From: Pseudomonas turukhanskensis
GTDB lineage: Bacteria > Pseudomonadota > Gammaproteobacteria > Pseudomonadales > Pseudomonadaceae
Reading direction: 5' to 3'
DNA length: 64,000 nt
Assembly: GCF_027922365.1 (NCBI RefSeq)
Contig: NZ_BSFN01000001.1
Span: 261,671-325,670 of the forward strand
In this document: one piece after another, positions 52,559 through 62,969 of the stretch
How positions within the stretch are numbered: position 1 is the stretch's first letter
How the letters are laid out: each line of letters begins with the position of its first letter
The notes under the pieces: generated by a model
Told to the model about the DNA's origin: nothing
Seen by the model: the letters and a program-made list of their open reading frames with translations, nothing else
Databases searched by the model: none
Made by a program: the position numbers and the translations under genes

Positions 52559-54238
52559 ATGGTTCACCACACCCCTCTGATTGCCGCATTGGCCACCGGC
52601 TTTGTGCTGGCCTTTGTACTCGGCACCCTGGCCAACCGTTTGCGTCTCTCGCCACTGGTGGGCTACCTGCTGGCGGGCGTGCTGGTCGGCCCATTTACTC
52701 CGGGCTTTGTCGCTGATAAAGACCTGTCCAACGAGCTTTCGGAAATCGGCGTCATTCTGCTGATGTTCGGCGTGGGCCTGCACTTCTCGCTCAAAGACCT
52801 GATGTCGGTAAAAAACATCGCCATCCCCGGCGCCCTGGTGCAGATCGGCGCGGCTACGTTGATGGGCATGGGCCTTTCCTGGCTGCTGGGCTGGCCGTGG
52901 GGTGCGGGCCTGATTTTCGGCCTGGCGCTGTCGGTGGCCAGCACCGTGGTGCTGCTGCGCGCGCTGGAGTCGCGGCAACTCATTGACAGCCGACGCGGCA
53001 AAATTGCCGTGGGCTGGCTGATTGTCGAAGACCTGGTGATGGTGGTGGCGTTGGTATTGATACCCGCGCTGGCCGGCGTATTGGGCGGCAAAGACGCCGC
53101 GCCCGATGAGGACATCTGGCTGCAACTGGGCATCACCCTGGCCAAGGTGGCGGCCTTTGTCGCCCTCATGATCGTGGTGGGCGGCAAGGTGATTCCCTGG
53201 CTGCTGGAGAAAAGCGCCGGTACCGGTTCACGGGAGTTGTTCACCCTGGCCGTGCTGGCCATCGCCATGGGCGTAGCCTATGGCTCGGCGGTACTGTTCG
53301 GGGTGTCATTCGCCCTGGGCGCGTTCTTCGCCGGCATGATTCTCAACGAGTCGGAATACAGCCATAAGGCGGCTGAGGATTCTTTGCCGCTGCGCGATGC
53401 CTTTGCCGTGCTGTTCTTTGTGTCGGTGGGCATGCTGTTCAACCCCATGGTGCTGATCAACGAACCACTGCTGGTGCTCGCCACGCTGGTGATTATCGTG
53501 TTCGGCAAATCGCTGGCGGCACTGTTGATCGTGCTGGCGTTCGGCAAACCGCTGAGCACCGCACTAACCATCTCTGCCAGCCTGGCGCAGATCGGCGAGT
53601 TCTCCTTTATTTTGATCGGCCTGGGCGTGGGCCTGGATCTGGTGCCGGAAGCGGCGCGCGACTTCGTGCTGGCCGGGGCAATTCTCTCCATTGTCATCAA
53701 CCCGATGCTGTTTACCCTGATCGACCGTATCCAGCCCTGGCTTGATGCGCGGGAAAACACCGCTCCGGCCGGAGCCGTGGAAGAAGTGCCAGCCGAGGAG
53801 TTCCAGCCGATTACCGAGACTGGCCATGCCATTCTTATCGGCCACGGCCGGGTAGGCAGCCGCATCAGCGCGCGTCTGCAAGCCGAAGGCGTGCCGCTGG
53901 TAATCATCGAAGACAACCGCACCCAGGCCCAGGAGTTGCGTGAAGTGGGCCACAGCGTAGTGCATGGCAACGCGGCCAGTACCCGCGTTCTGGAGTTGGC
54001 CAATGTGGCCAATGCGCGCTGGCTGCTGATCGCCATTCCCAATGGCCTGGAAGCCGGGCAAATCGCCATTCATGCCCGCGCCGCCAACCCGGACCTGGAC
54101 ATCATTGCCCGCACGCATTTCGACGACGAAGTGGATTACCTGCAATCCCAAGGTGTGGATCTGGTGGTAATGGGCGAGCGGGAAATCGCCCGCATCATGT
54201 TCGAGAGGCTGGGGCTGCAAACCCCGGCATCGAGCTGA
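52559..54238 (+). CDS. CPA2 antiporter with TrkA-N domain, KefC/YbaL type
   Basis: This 559-residue protein is the same length as E. coli YbaL. Residues 1-385 form the exchanger domain (LVGYLLAGVLVGPFTPGF, SVASTVVLLRALES, LAQIGEFSFILIGLGVG). The C-terminal Rossmann domain starts GHAILIGHGRVGSRI near 420 and should bind a nucleotide that gates transport. GGGAGATTCC precedes the ATG; the longer frame is rejected. Confidence 0.94.
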   Translation: MVHHTPLIAALATGFVLAFVLGTLANRLRLSPLVGYLLAGVLVGPFTPGFVADKDLSNELSEIGVILLMFGVGLHFSLKDLMSVKNIAIPGALVQIGAATLMGMGLSWLLGWPWGAGLIFGLALSVASTVVLLRALESRQLIDSRRGKIAVGWLIVEDLVMVVALVLIPALAGVLGGKDAAPDEDIWLQLGITLAKVAAFVALMIVVGGKVIPWLLEKSAGTGSRELFTLAVLAIAMGVAYGSAVLFGVSFALGAFFAGMILNESEYSHKAAEDSLPLRDAFAVLFFVSVGMLFNPMVLINEPLLVLATLVIIVFGKSLAALLIVLAFGKPLSTALTISASLAQIGEFSFILIGLGVGLDLVPEAARDFVLAGAILSIVINPMLFTLIDRIQPWLDARENTAPAGAVEEVPAEEFQPITETGHAILIGHGRVGSRISARLQAEGVPLVIIEDNRTQAQELREVGHSVVHGNAASTRVLELANVANARWLLIAIPNGLEAGQIAIHARAANPDLDIIARTHFDDEVDYLQSQGVDLVVMGEREIARIMFERLGLQTPASS

Positions 54239-54329
54239 AATAATCCTCCCGCCTGACGGTCACACGTCAGGCTGGAGTTGCCCCGTGAGACGCGAGTAAG
54301 CTTGGCGTTCACGTTGGAGCGCTCCCACC

Positions 54330-54821
54330 ATGTTTACCCTGGGCAATATGTTCGTGCTGATGTTGCTGGCTGCCGGTGCCGCCTGGCTCTGGCACGCCCA
54401 CGGCTTGCGCGAGCGCGCCTTGGAACGGGTAAAACAACACTGCCAGCGCATGGAAGTGATTCTGCTGGACGACAACGTGGCCCTGCGCAAAGTGGCGCTA
54501 CTACCCGATGCCAAAGGCCGTCGGCGCCTGGCGCGGGTGTACGGGTTCGAATTCACCGTCACCAGCGAACAACGCCATGCCGGCACCATCACCATGTTTG
54601 GCCCGCACGTGGGCACCATCGAACTGGCGCCCCATCCCTTCGTCGAAAAACCCGGTCAGCTCAGCGAGCAGCCCATCGTGGTCGGCGACAGCGTGGTGAT
54701 GGACCCGCACGCCAGCGCTTCGGTGATTGATGTGGTGCCGGAGCGCGTCAACGTTCAGCCCTCCGCCAACAACGTGGTGCAGCTCAGCGACTGGCGTCGC
54801 AAGCACGACAAGCTGCACTGA
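54330..54821 (+). CDS. DUF3301 domain-containing membrane-anchored protein
   Basis: This 163-residue protein has one N-terminal span (about 5-22) followed by the DUF3301 core: RALERVKQHCQRMEVILLDDNVAL and RRLARVYGFEFTVTSEQRHAGTITM. The function is unknown; the family is widespread in gammaproteobacteria as a small inner-membrane protein. It lies 91 bases after the antiporter. Confidence 0.85.
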   Translation: MFTLGNMFVLMLLAAGAAWLWHAHGLRERALERVKQHCQRMEVILLDDNVALRKVALLPDAKGRRRLARVYGFEFTVTSEQRHAGTITMFGPHVGTIELAPHPFVEKPGQLSEQPIVVGDSVVMDPHASASVIDVVPERVNVQPSANNVVQLSDWRRKHDKLH

Positions 54822-54852
54822 TAGTGGCCGGCCTTAGACCCTGCTAGCCCCC

Positions 54853-54881
54853 GGCCCCTCTCCCGCAAGCGGGCGAGGGGT
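54853..54881. repeat. CCCTCTCCC/GGGCGAGGGG hairpin, half copy
   Basis: GGCCCCTCTCCCGCAAGCGG and GGCGAGGGG form one hairpin between convergent DUF3301 and alpha/beta hydrolase genes. Confidence 0.7.
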
Positions 54882-54899
54882 GAAAAGCCGTTGAGTTTG

Positions 54900-55781
54900 T
54901 TACGGCAGCAAAAAACCGCGCACGCGCTCGGCGCTGTCTTCGGGCGTCTGCTGCATAAAGCAGTGCCCGCCGGCGACCACTTGGGCGCGCACATGGCTGT
55001 TCAACGCCGTCACCCGCGCCACTGCTTTGGCCACAAACGGGTAGCTGTGCTGGCCGTGGAGAATGTCGGTGGGGGTGACGATCTTGTTAAGCGAACTCCA
55101 CAACCGCCGCGGATACGAACTGAATATTTCCGCCTCGCGGCTGGGCCGGCATTTCAACTCGACGCCATCTTCCACGTCTTTCAGCGCGTGCTCCACATAG
55201 GCCCACAACGCCGCATCGTCCCAGCCCTTGAAGGTGCCACGGCCATGCAGGCCGGCATAGGCCGCCGCGCGATCCGGCCAGTGCTTGCGCCGCGCTGCTG
55301 ACTTGCGCGCCATGGTATGCCGGCGGTGCAAGCCCAGCACCTCAGACACGGCCATTACGCCGATCAATGCCGGCGGGAAAAGCACCGGGTCCAGCAGCAC
55401 AGCGCGCTGAAATAAGTCCGGATGCTTGGCCAGAATCAGGCTTGTGAGCACGCCACCGAAACTGTGGCCCAGGGCAAACCGCGGCACCTCGCCAAACGGC
55501 GCACGCCCAGCCTCGAACGCCTCCACCGCCAATTCGGCGCTGCGGTTCCAGCCATGGAAACGGCCGCCATGATCGCTGTCGCCATGGCCCTGGATATCGC
55601 ACAGCCACAGGTCGAAATCCGCCGCCAGGTGCTTGAGCATCGGCTCATACGCACGCCCGCAAAAGCCATTGCCATGGAGGAAATGCAGCAGCGGTTTGCC
55701 ACTGGGTTCGCTGTGCCAACCCCGCAGCGTGAAGTGAGCCGAGCTGACGTGGGACCAGGGGTGGAGGGTGAAGGGAGTCAT
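54900..55781 (-). CDS. Alpha/beta hydrolase
   Basis: This 293-residue cytoplasmic hydrolase has HGNGFCGRAYEPM (oxyanion loop), LGHSFGGVL (nucleophile elbow, Ser in GHSFG), and a late GGHCF His. The order Ser-Asp-His is intact. Start MTPFTLHPWSHVSS at 55781; the upstream in-frame extension of 66 codons crosses toxin-antitoxin promoter DNA and is rejected. The substrate is unknown. Confidence 0.9.
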   Translation of the reverse strand: MTPFTLHPWSHVSSAHFTLRGWHSEPSGKPLLHFLHGNGFCGRAYEPMLKHLAADFDLWLCDIQGHGDSDHGGRFHGWNRSAELAVEAFEAGRAPFGEVPRFALGHSFGGVLTSLILAKHPDLFQRAVLLDPVLFPPALIGVMAVSEVLGLHRRHTMARKSAARRKHWPDRAAAYAGLHGRGTFKGWDDAALWAYVEHALKDVEDGVELKCRPSREAEIFSSYPRRLWSSLNKIVTPTDILHGQHSYPFVAKAVARVTALNSHVRAQVVAGGHCFMQQTPEDSAERVRGFLLP

Positions 55782-55897
55782 AGTGGCGAGCTTTTGGGAA
55801 AACGAGCGGGGGAGTTTAACGCTGCCTGTCTGCCGGCTAAAAGCTTCGCTGCGCAAGCGGCGATAGAGAAGGACGCAACCTTGCAGGCTTACTTTAG

Positions 55898-55917
55898 TTG
55901 TACAGAACATGGTACAA
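55898..55917. promoter_or_regulatory. Putative YefM-type operator
   Basis: TTGTACAGAACATGGTACAA has TTGTAC/GTACAA arms and a TGTACA core like the operators bound by YefM-YoeB. It sits 144 bases upstream of the antitoxin start, implying an unusually long leader. Confidence 0.5.
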
Positions 55918-56060
55918 ATAACGACTGTTCGGGAAGCCGACAGCAAGGGCCACACACCAAAGATGCTATCGGCCCACAAAACTTAACCACCCATCAAGCG
56001 GTGCTTGTGGGTTCTGAAAGAAACCTCACCTTGGGCGGTGCCCGGGAAGGATTTGAAGAA

Positions 56061-56345
56061 ATGCACGTACTGACTTTTAGCCAGGCCCGCGCCGATCTAA
56101 AGCAGACAATGGATGATGTTTGCCGGGACCATGAGCCCGCAGTTATCACGCGTCAGCGTGGCGAACCCGTCGTGATGATCTCTCTAGAGGATTACAACGG
56201 CATGCGCGAAACCATGTACCTGCTGGGATCGACTGCAAACGCCAAACGCCTTCGCTCCTCCATTGATCAGCTCCGGGCCGGTAAAACCGTTACCAAGGAA
56301 CTGATTGTTGATGAACACGAAGTCCAAGCAACGCAACAAGACTGA
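56061..56345 (+). CDS. yefM: Antitoxin, Phd/YefM family
   Basis: This 94-residue protein starts MHVLTFSQARADLKQTMDDV, the YefM/Phd DNA-binding N-terminus, and contains TRQRGEPVVMISLEDYNGM. The C-terminal third should wrap the toxin. GGAAGG lies upstream. Its end overlaps the toxin start by 35 bases, ensuring coupled translation. It represses its own operon and neutralises YoeB. Confidence 0.93.
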   Translation: MHVLTFSQARADLKQTMDDVCRDHEPAVITRQRGEPVVMISLEDYNGMRETMYLLGSTANAKRLRSSIDQLRAGKTVTKELIVDEHEVQATQQD

Positions 56346-56619
56346 AGCCAGAAGCGGTGTAAGCGTCGCGTTTACTTCCGAGGGCTGGGAAGACTATTGC
56401 CACTGGAAGGACCAGGACGTGGACATCTTTCGCAGCATCAACGCATTGATCGGCGAGTGTCTGCGTACCCCCTTCAAGGGGATCGGCAAACCAGAGCCAT
56501 TGAAGGGCGACTTATCCGGTTTCTGGTCGCGCCGGATCACTCGCGAACATCGACTGATCTATTTCTATGAAGGTGGGACGCTCACCATCCTCCAATGTCG
56601 TTTTCACTACGACAAATAA
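56311..56619 (+). CDS. yoeB: Toxin YoeB, Txe/YoeB family mRNA interferase
   Basis: This 102-residue toxin ends SRRITREHRLIYFYEGG...CRFHYDK; the Arg in SRRI and the terminal His-Tyr pair match the ribosome-dependent RNase active site of YoeB. An N-terminal extension of about 18 basic residues (NTKSKQRNKTEARSGVS) precedes the normal core (VAFTSEGWEDYCHWK), longer than E. coli YoeB at 84. A later start may be used in vivo. Confidence 0.93.
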   Translation: MNTKSKQRNKTEARSGVSVAFTSEGWEDYCHWKDQDVDIFRSINALIGECLRTPFKGIGKPEPLKGDLSGFWSRRITREHRLIYFYEGGTLTILQCRFHYDK

Positions 56620-56643
56620 CCTTCGGACGTTTTGAACAGCCCC

Positions 56644-57606
56644 CTACGACAAACACCTCGCGAACTCCGTGCCCAACCCCTGCTCATCCTGCGGCTCGCT
56701 AAAGATGAGCTCCAGCCGCGAGTCCTTGCGCCATTCAATGCTCTGCCAATGCAGCGCCTCGCCATTCAGGGCATTGGCCGATAGCCAGCCGGCGTTGGTG
56801 TGCAGCACCAGCTTGGCGCGGCGCCAGGGCAAGGTGGCTAGCCACATTTGCACGCGCATCAGCTCAAACTGTTGGCTGGGGTGCCAGCGCCAACCGATGC
56901 TCCAGCCCTCGGCCTGGCCGCCGCTCTGGCAGATGGGTTGGCGGGGGTCGAGCCAGACGCTGGCCAGGTTGGCAGCGCTAGTGGGCACTTCAAGCGTGCC
57001 AGCCTCGGCGCTGGCCTGCGTAGCCACGCCGGGCAACTCGGCAACGGGCAGCGCGCCCTGGCTGGTCCAGAACAGCGGCCGGGCCGGCAGGTGCTGGGCG
57101 AGGCTGTCGCGCGTTGGCCCGTCAAGATTTTCCGCTTTGTTCAGCACCAGCAAACCGGCACCGGCCAGTGCGGCCTGCTGGGTAGCAGGTAGCGGTTGGC
57201 CATTTGCCAATGCCTCGGCATCCAGCACCAGCACACTCGGTTGCACTGCCAACACACCTTCCCACGGCGGCTCGCGCAGTTGCTGCAACAGCTCGGCCGG
57301 ATGACCCAGCCCGGAGGGTTCGATAAACAGGCGATGGGGCTTGGCTTTGCGCAGCAAGCGCGCCAGGCCAATCTGAAACGGCGCGCCGTTGACGCAGCAC
57401 AGGCAGCCGCCAGCGACTTCGCTCAGGGCAATGCCGTCATCGGCGGTGGTCAGCAAGGCCGCGTCCAGGCCGATCTGGCCGAACTCATTGATCAGCACGG
57501 CCCAACGTTCATCAGCCGGGCGCTGGGCCAGCAGGTGGCGGATCAGGCTGGTCTTGCCGGCGCCCAGGGGGCCGGCAATCAGGTGCGTGGGTATATTGCT
57601 GAGCAT
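56644..57606 (-). CDS. CobW/COG0523 family GTP-binding protein, YjiA-like
   Basis: This 320-residue G3E GTPase has Walker A GPLGAGKT (12-19), the metal-binding C-x-C-C motif GCLCC (67-71), IEPSGLGHP (switch region) and LNKAEN (NKxD-type base recognition, with Glu). The C-terminal CobW domain is about 210-310. It probably handles zinc or another metal. No Zur box was seen upstream of it. Confidence 0.92.
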   Translation of the reverse strand: MLSNIPTHLIAGPLGAGKTSLIRHLLAQRPADERWAVLINEFGQIGLDAALLTTADDGIALSEVAGGCLCCVNGAPFQIGLARLLRKAKPHRLFIEPSGLGHPAELLQQLREPPWEGVLAVQPSVLVLDAEALANGQPLPATQQAALAGAGLLVLNKAENLDGPTRDSLAQHLPARPLFWTSQGALPVAELPGVATQASAEAGTLEVPTSAANLASVWLDPRQPICQSGGQAEGWSIGWRWHPSQQFELMRVQMWLATLPWRRAKLVLHTNAGWLSANALNGEALHWQSIEWRKDSRLELIFSEPQDEQGLGTEFARCLS

Positions 57607-57711
57607 GCGCGGCGGTTCTCGGTGTGTTGGCCGGTGAGACTATACCGGCCCAAGCGGGCAGCCGGGCATGCTAGAGTCGCCGGCAAATTTTTCCGGCGCC
57701 GGAGCCCAACT

Positions 57712-58065
57712 ATGCGCGTACTGCTGTTGCCCTTGCTGCTTCTGATGTCCGGCCAGGTGTTGGCCGAGGCGTGTGTGGTGCACACCCAGGCCGAGCGCCT
57801 GGATGTGAAAGTGTGCCAGCAAAACCGCAGTATCCCGCCCAACCTGTTCCACTCCGGCTTCTGCCAGCCCACGTTGAAGGGGCAAAAGGTCTCCGTCGAA
57901 TTCGTGGACCAGTGCCCCACCGGCTCCTTCGGCGTGTGCCGCTCGGCCCACGTAGGCGGCATGCCGTATCAGCAGGATATCCACTACTACGGCGTCGCCA
58001 GCGATGCGGCCTTTCTGAAACCGGCTTGCGAGAAACAAAGCCGCGGCGTGTGGATGGATCGCTAA
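57712..58065 (+). CDS. Small exported hypothetical protein, cysteine-rich
   Basis: This 117-residue protein has a clear signal peptide 1-19 (MRVLLLPLLLLMSGQVLAEA). The mature chain has six Cys residues (ACVV, KVCQQ, GFCQP, DQCPT, GVCRS, PACEK), which suggests periplasmic disulfides. It lies between two CobW-family genes on the opposite strand. I do not recognise a family. A role with the metal genes is possible but unsupported. Confidence 0.75.
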   Translation: MRVLLLPLLLLMSGQVLAEACVVHTQAERLDVKVCQQNRSIPPNLFHSGFCQPTLKGQKVSVEFVDQCPTGSFGVCRSAHVGGMPYQQDIHYYGVASDAAFLKPACEKQSRGVWMDR

Positions 58066-58072
58066 TTCCGCT

Positions 58073-59278
<1,206 letters not shown>

Positions 59279-59328
59279 GGAAAAGTCCTCATCCGGCTGC
59301 TGGAGCGCAGCGCTGGGGCGTCAATTGG

Positions 59329-59347
59329 ATTGTTATACTATAACAAT
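59329..59347 (-). promoter_or_regulatory. Zur box upstream of zigA
   Basis: ATTGTTATACTATAACAAT is a near-perfect palindrome matching the gammaproteobacterial Zur consensus (GTTATA, short spacer, ATAAC). It should repress zigA when zinc is sufficient. Confidence 0.88.
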
Positions 59348-59389
59348 TAAGCCGAACTTTTCCGCAAGCGTTCATGTTTATGCGCCCAC

Positions 59390-59434
59390 AAAAAACCCCT
59401 GCGCCATCGCTGTAAGCCAGCAGGGCCAGGGGTT
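59390..59434 (-). terminator. Intrinsic terminator after the DUF3617 gene
   Basis: On the minus strand, AACCCCT pairs with AGGGGTT around a structured loop, followed by a TTTTTTG tract. Confidence 0.8.
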
Positions 59435-59475
59435 CCACATGGAACTAGCGATTTAATAGCGCTGTGCAATCAGCC

Positions 59476-59997
59476 TCAACGTTGACCCGTTGGCAAGCCT
59501 CCACAGTCTGCCGCCAGCCAGCGCCCCTGCGATTCCGAGCGCCCTTGCTGGTTCTGCCCGCCCATCAAAAACGTGCCGTTGATAGTGGTGGCGAACTCGC
59601 GCGAACTGAGAAAGGTGGTCTGCCCCTGGCCTTTGCCCTGCGGGCAGCTCACGTTGAACTTCATCATTTGCGGGGTGCGCTGGGTGATCTGCTGGCTGCA
59701 ACCGGCTTGCGTGGTCTGGGTGGGAAAACTGTCGGTTTGCGCTTGCTGCGGGGTGATGCACATCCGCACGCCGTTGCCCGACATTGCGACGCCCTGCTTG
59801 GCCATCGCCTGCTCGGCCATTTTGCGTTGCTCCGGCGGCAGGCTGCCCATCAGCAGTTGCAGATCAGGCAGTTGCTGGCCGTTGACCTGCAGGGCGGTTG
59901 ATTTGATTTCCCACAGCCCCGGTTCCAACTGCTGGGCCTGGGCAAGGGCGGGCAAACAGAGCGCGGCGGCGGTGGCGAAAACAACGTGCAGTTTCAT
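59476..59997 (-). CDS. DUF3617 domain-containing exported protein
   Basis: This 173-residue protein has signal peptide 1-21 (ending LAQAQ). The mature part LEPGLWEIKSTALQVNGQQLP, MCITPQQA, CSQQI and ADCGGLP follows the DUF3617 pattern with conserved Cys residues. GAAGGA precedes the ATG at 59997. Function is unknown; the family is periplasmic. Confidence 0.9.
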   Translation of the reverse strand: MKLHVVFATAAALCLPALAQAQQLEPGLWEIKSTALQVNGQQLPDLQLLMGSLPPEQRKMAEQAMAKQGVAMSGNGVRMCITPQQAQTDSFPTQTTQAGCSQQITQRTPQMMKFNVSCPQGKGQGQTTFLSSREFATTINGTFLMGGQNQQGRSESQGRWLAADCGGLPTGQR

Positions 59998-60120
59998 AAA
60001 GCAGGGTCCTTCTGGCAGGGAGTAGGCAGCGCGAACAGTGATGTAGACGCTAACCGAGGGTGACAGTTGCAGCCACACACGGCACATTGCGTATCAGCAC
60101 ATTGCCCAAGCGACCCTGGC

Positions 60121-61560
60121 ATGGACCTGATCATTCCACCGCTCTTCGGCTATCTGATAGCCCTGACTCATATTCTGGGCGTGTGCGCCGCGCTGCACGC
60201 CATCCTCACCGTACGCACCGCCCAGGGCTCGATTGCCTGGGCGTTGTCGCTGTTGTTTATCCCGTACCTCACGCTGATTCCCTATCTGGTATTCGGTCGC
60301 AGCACCTTCGACGCCTATATTCGCGCCAGGCGCCACGCCGACCGGGAAATGCGCACCGCCATGGGCAATCTCAACTGGCGCCCCTGGGCCGAGGAAGCCC
60401 TCGCCGCGCAGGATACCGACGCCTACCGCACCCTGCGCGCGCTGCCCTCGCTCGGCCATATGCCGTGCCTGGCCAACAACCAGGTGCGCCTGCTGATCAA
60501 CGGCCACGCCACGTTCGAGGCGATATTCGCCGCCATCGCCAAGGCGCGGCAGGTGGTGTTGGTGCAGTTTTTTATCATCCACGACGATGAACTCGGCCGC
60601 CGCCTGCACGCCCTGCTGCTGGAGCGCGCCGCCGCCGGCATCTCGGTGTACCTGCTCTACGACAGCATCGGCAGCCATGCCCTGCCCAAGCGTTACGCAC
60701 AAACCCTGCGCAACGGCGGCGTGGACGTGCGCGCCTTCAGCACCCACCGCGGCATCCTCAATCGCTTTCAACTGAATTTCCGCAACCACCGCAAAATTGT
60801 GGTGGTCGACGGCGAGTTCGGGTTTGTCGGCGGGCTAAATGTCGGCGACGAATACATGGGCCTGAAAGCGCCCCTGGCGCCGTGGCGTGACACCCACCTG
60901 GAACTGCGCGGCCCGGCGGTGGCCTGCCTGCAGGAGTCGTTCGCCGAAGACTGGTTCTGGGCCACCCGCCAACTGCCGCCGCTGATGCTGCCGGAGGCTT
61001 ATGGCGCCGAAGGCAAGCTCTGCCAGGTGCTGACTACCGGGCCGGCCGATGCCCAGGAAACCTGCTCGCTGTTTTTTGTCGAAGCCATCAATTGCGCCCG
61101 CGAGCGCCTGTGGATAACCAGCCCGTATTTTATTCCGGATGAATCGGTGTCTGCGGCGCTGCGCCTGGCCGTGCTGCGTGGCGTTGATGTGCGAATCTTG
61201 CTGCCATCTCGCCCGGACCACCGCACCGTGTACGCCGCCTCCAGCCTGTATGCCTTTGCTGCGCTGCATACCGGGGTGCGGGTGTTTCGTTATCAGCCGG
61301 GTTTTCTGCACCAGAAGGTGGTGCTGATTGACCAGAAAATCGCCGCCATCGGCAGCGCCAATCTGGACAACCGCTCGTTCCGATTGAACTTCGAGATCAT
61401 GCTGATCACTGCCGACGAAGACTTCGCCCTGGATGTGCAGCATATGCTGGAAAACGACTTTTCCCAGTCTATGGAACTGGCCGCCGGCGATGACCAGAAC
61501 ATCCACCGTTTGCGGCAGTTGGGCATGCGCATTGCCCGCCTTATCTCACCGATTTTATAA
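60121..61560 (+). CDS. cls: Cardiolipin synthase
   Basis: This 479-residue membrane enzyme joins two phosphatidylglycerols into cardiolipin. Two N-terminal spans (about 3-60) precede two phospholipase-D motifs: [18 protein letters not shown] near 223 and [24 protein letters not shown] near 397 (HxKxxxxD in each). Start [12 protein letters not shown] is chosen over an upstream TTG. Confidence 0.96.
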   Translation: MDLIIPPLFGYLIALTHILGVCAALHAILTVRTAQGSIAWALSLLFIPYLTLIPYLVFGRSTFDAYIRARRHADREMRTAMGNLNWRPWAEEALAAQDTDAYRTLRALPSLGHMPCLANNQVRLLINGHATFEAIFAAIAKARQVVLVQFFIIHDDELGRRLHALLLERAAAGISVYLLYDSIGSHALPKRYAQTLRNGGVDVRAFSTHRGILNRFQLNFRNHRKIVVVDGEFGFVGGLNVGDEYMGLKAPLAPWRDTHLELRGPAVACLQESFAEDWFWATRQLPPLMLPEAYGAEGKLCQVLTTGPADAQETCSLFFVEAINCARERLWITSPYFIPDESVSAALRLAVLRGVDVRILLPSRPDHRTVYAASSLYAFAALHTGVRVFRYQPGFLHQKVVLIDQKIAAIGSANLDNRSFRLNFEIMLITADEDFALDVQHMLENDFSQSMELAAGDDQNIHRLRQLGMRIARLISPIL

Positions 61561-61566
61561 GAACAC

Positions 61567-61599
61567 GGCGGATATCCGTTTCTCGGATATTCGCCCTAC
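61567..61599. repeat. GTAGGGCGAATA-family repeat, half copy E
   Basis: A single hairpin arm (GGATATCCG...CGGATATTCGCCCTAC) lies between the convergent cls and GNAT genes. Confidence 0.7.
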
Positions 61600-61610
61600 G
61601 GCACCAGCAG

Positions 61611-62108
61611 CTACTCCGTTTCTTCCTTGTAAATGTGCAGTCCCCGCGCTTGGTAATTGCCCAGCGCACTCGGGTGATCCAGCGTGCAGGTATGCACCCA
61701 CACCCGCTTGGTGCCTGGCCAGGCCCACGCCGATTGCAACGCATGGGTGAGCATCGGGCCGCCAAAGCCTTTGCCGAAAAACGCTTCTACCAAGCCGAAA
61801 TACAGAATCTCCACATCGCCGTTATCGCTTTGCTGCAGCTCGTAATAACCGGCAATGGCGCCCTGCTCGTAAGCCACAAAGGTGCGATGGTTGTCGCGCT
61901 CCAGCAGGTCGCGCCATTGCTGGTCAGTCCACACCAGCTTGTCGGTCCACTCCCACGGCCCGCCCACCAGTTGGTACAGAAAACGGTTCAGCGGGAACTG
62001 CTTGATGACGCATTCGACAATGCTCAGCGCAGCCGGCAGCGGCTTGCCACGAACGGCGTCGCTGCTGTGCATTTCCAGGTAGTACGTGATGTTTTCAACG
62101 GCTGCCAT
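61611..62108 (-). CDS. GNAT family N-acetyltransferase
   Basis: This 165-residue protein has AIAGYYELQQSDNGDVEILYFGLVEAFFGKGFGGPMLTHAL, where FFGKGFGG is the acetyl-CoA pyrophosphate loop (R/Q-x-x-G-x-G/A type). WVHTCTLDHPSALGNYQARGL is the conserved C-terminal motif. Start MAAVENITYYLEMHS at 62108. The substrate is unknown. Confidence 0.9.
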   Translation of the reverse strand: MAAVENITYYLEMHSSDAVRGKPLPAALSIVECVIKQFPLNRFLYQLVGGPWEWTDKLVWTDQQWRDLLERDNHRTFVAYEQGAIAGYYELQQSDNGDVEILYFGLVEAFFGKGFGGPMLTHALQSAWAWPGTKRVWVHTCTLDHPSALGNYQARGLHIYKEETE

Positions 62109-62213
62109 AACCGGCCCCTGAGTGGAATTCGGCGCCGAGGTTAATCCACCGACGCCTTCGAGGGCACAACCAGCTGACGGTTTTTTTATCCGTACAGATC
62201 TACGCCCCAAGCG

Positions 62214-62969
62214 CTACTCGCTAGCGGGGCGATACAGGTGCGCATGGCCGGCGCGGTACAGGTTGGAGTCGGCAAACGCATCCGCCGTCAGCACCCTGCC
62301 GACCACAATCAATGCCGTGCGCTGAAAACCCTTGGCCGCCACGCCCGCTTCGATATCGGCCAGCGTTCCAACTACCCAATCCTGATCCGGCCAACTGGCG
62401 CGATGCACCACCGCAATCGGGCAATCGGCGCCGTAGTGCGGCAGCAGTTCTTCAACAATCTTGGCCAAATGCTGCACGCCAAGGTGAATGGCCATGGTGG
62501 TGCCATGGCGCGCCAGGTCGGCAAGCTCCTCGCCGGGCGGCATTTTCGAGCGGCTGCCGTAGCGGGTGAGGATCACGCTCTGGGCGATGCCCGGCAGCGT
62601 CAGCTCGCTTTCCAGCAACGCCGCGCAGGCTGCCGTGGCGGTTACGCCGGGGATGATTTCAAAGGGGATATTCAGGCGGCGCAACTGGCGGATCTGCTCG
62701 CCAATGGCGCCGTACAACGAGGGGTCGCCGGAGTGCACGCGGGCCACGTCCTGGCCGTTGGCGTGGGCCGTCTCGATCAGGGCGATGATCTCGTCCAGAT
62801 GCAGCTCGGCGGTATTGACCAGCGTCTCGGCGCGATGCCCGTCCAGCACCGCTTCCGGCACCAGGGAGCCGGCGTACAGCAGCACCGGGCAGCAGCGGAT
62901 CAGGCGTTGGCCTTTGACTGTGATCAGCTCCGGGTCGCCAGGGCCGGCGCCGATAAAATAGACCGTCAT
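62214..62969 (-). CDS. cobM: Precorrin-4 C11-methyltransferase
   Basis: This 251-residue SAM-dependent tetrapyrrole methylase begins MTVYFIGAGPGDPELITVKG, the GxGxGD motif. VHSGDPSLYG, IPGVTATAAC and LTRYGSRSKMPPGEE are CobM blocks. It methylates precorrin-4 at C11 in aerobic cobalamin synthesis. The start overlaps the cobE stop (ATGA), so cobE and cobM are coupled. Confidence 0.96.
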   Translation of the reverse strand: MTVYFIGAGPGDPELITVKGQRLIRCCPVLLYAGSLVPEAVLDGHRAETLVNTAELHLDEIIALIETAHANGQDVARVHSGDPSLYGAIGEQIRQLRRLNIPFEIIPGVTATAACAALLESELTLPGIAQSVILTRYGSRSKMPPGEELADLARHGTTMAIHLGVQHLAKIVEELLPHYGADCPIAVVHRASWPDQDWVVGTLADIEAGVAAKGFQRTALIVVGRVLTADAFADSNLYRAGHAHLYRPASE

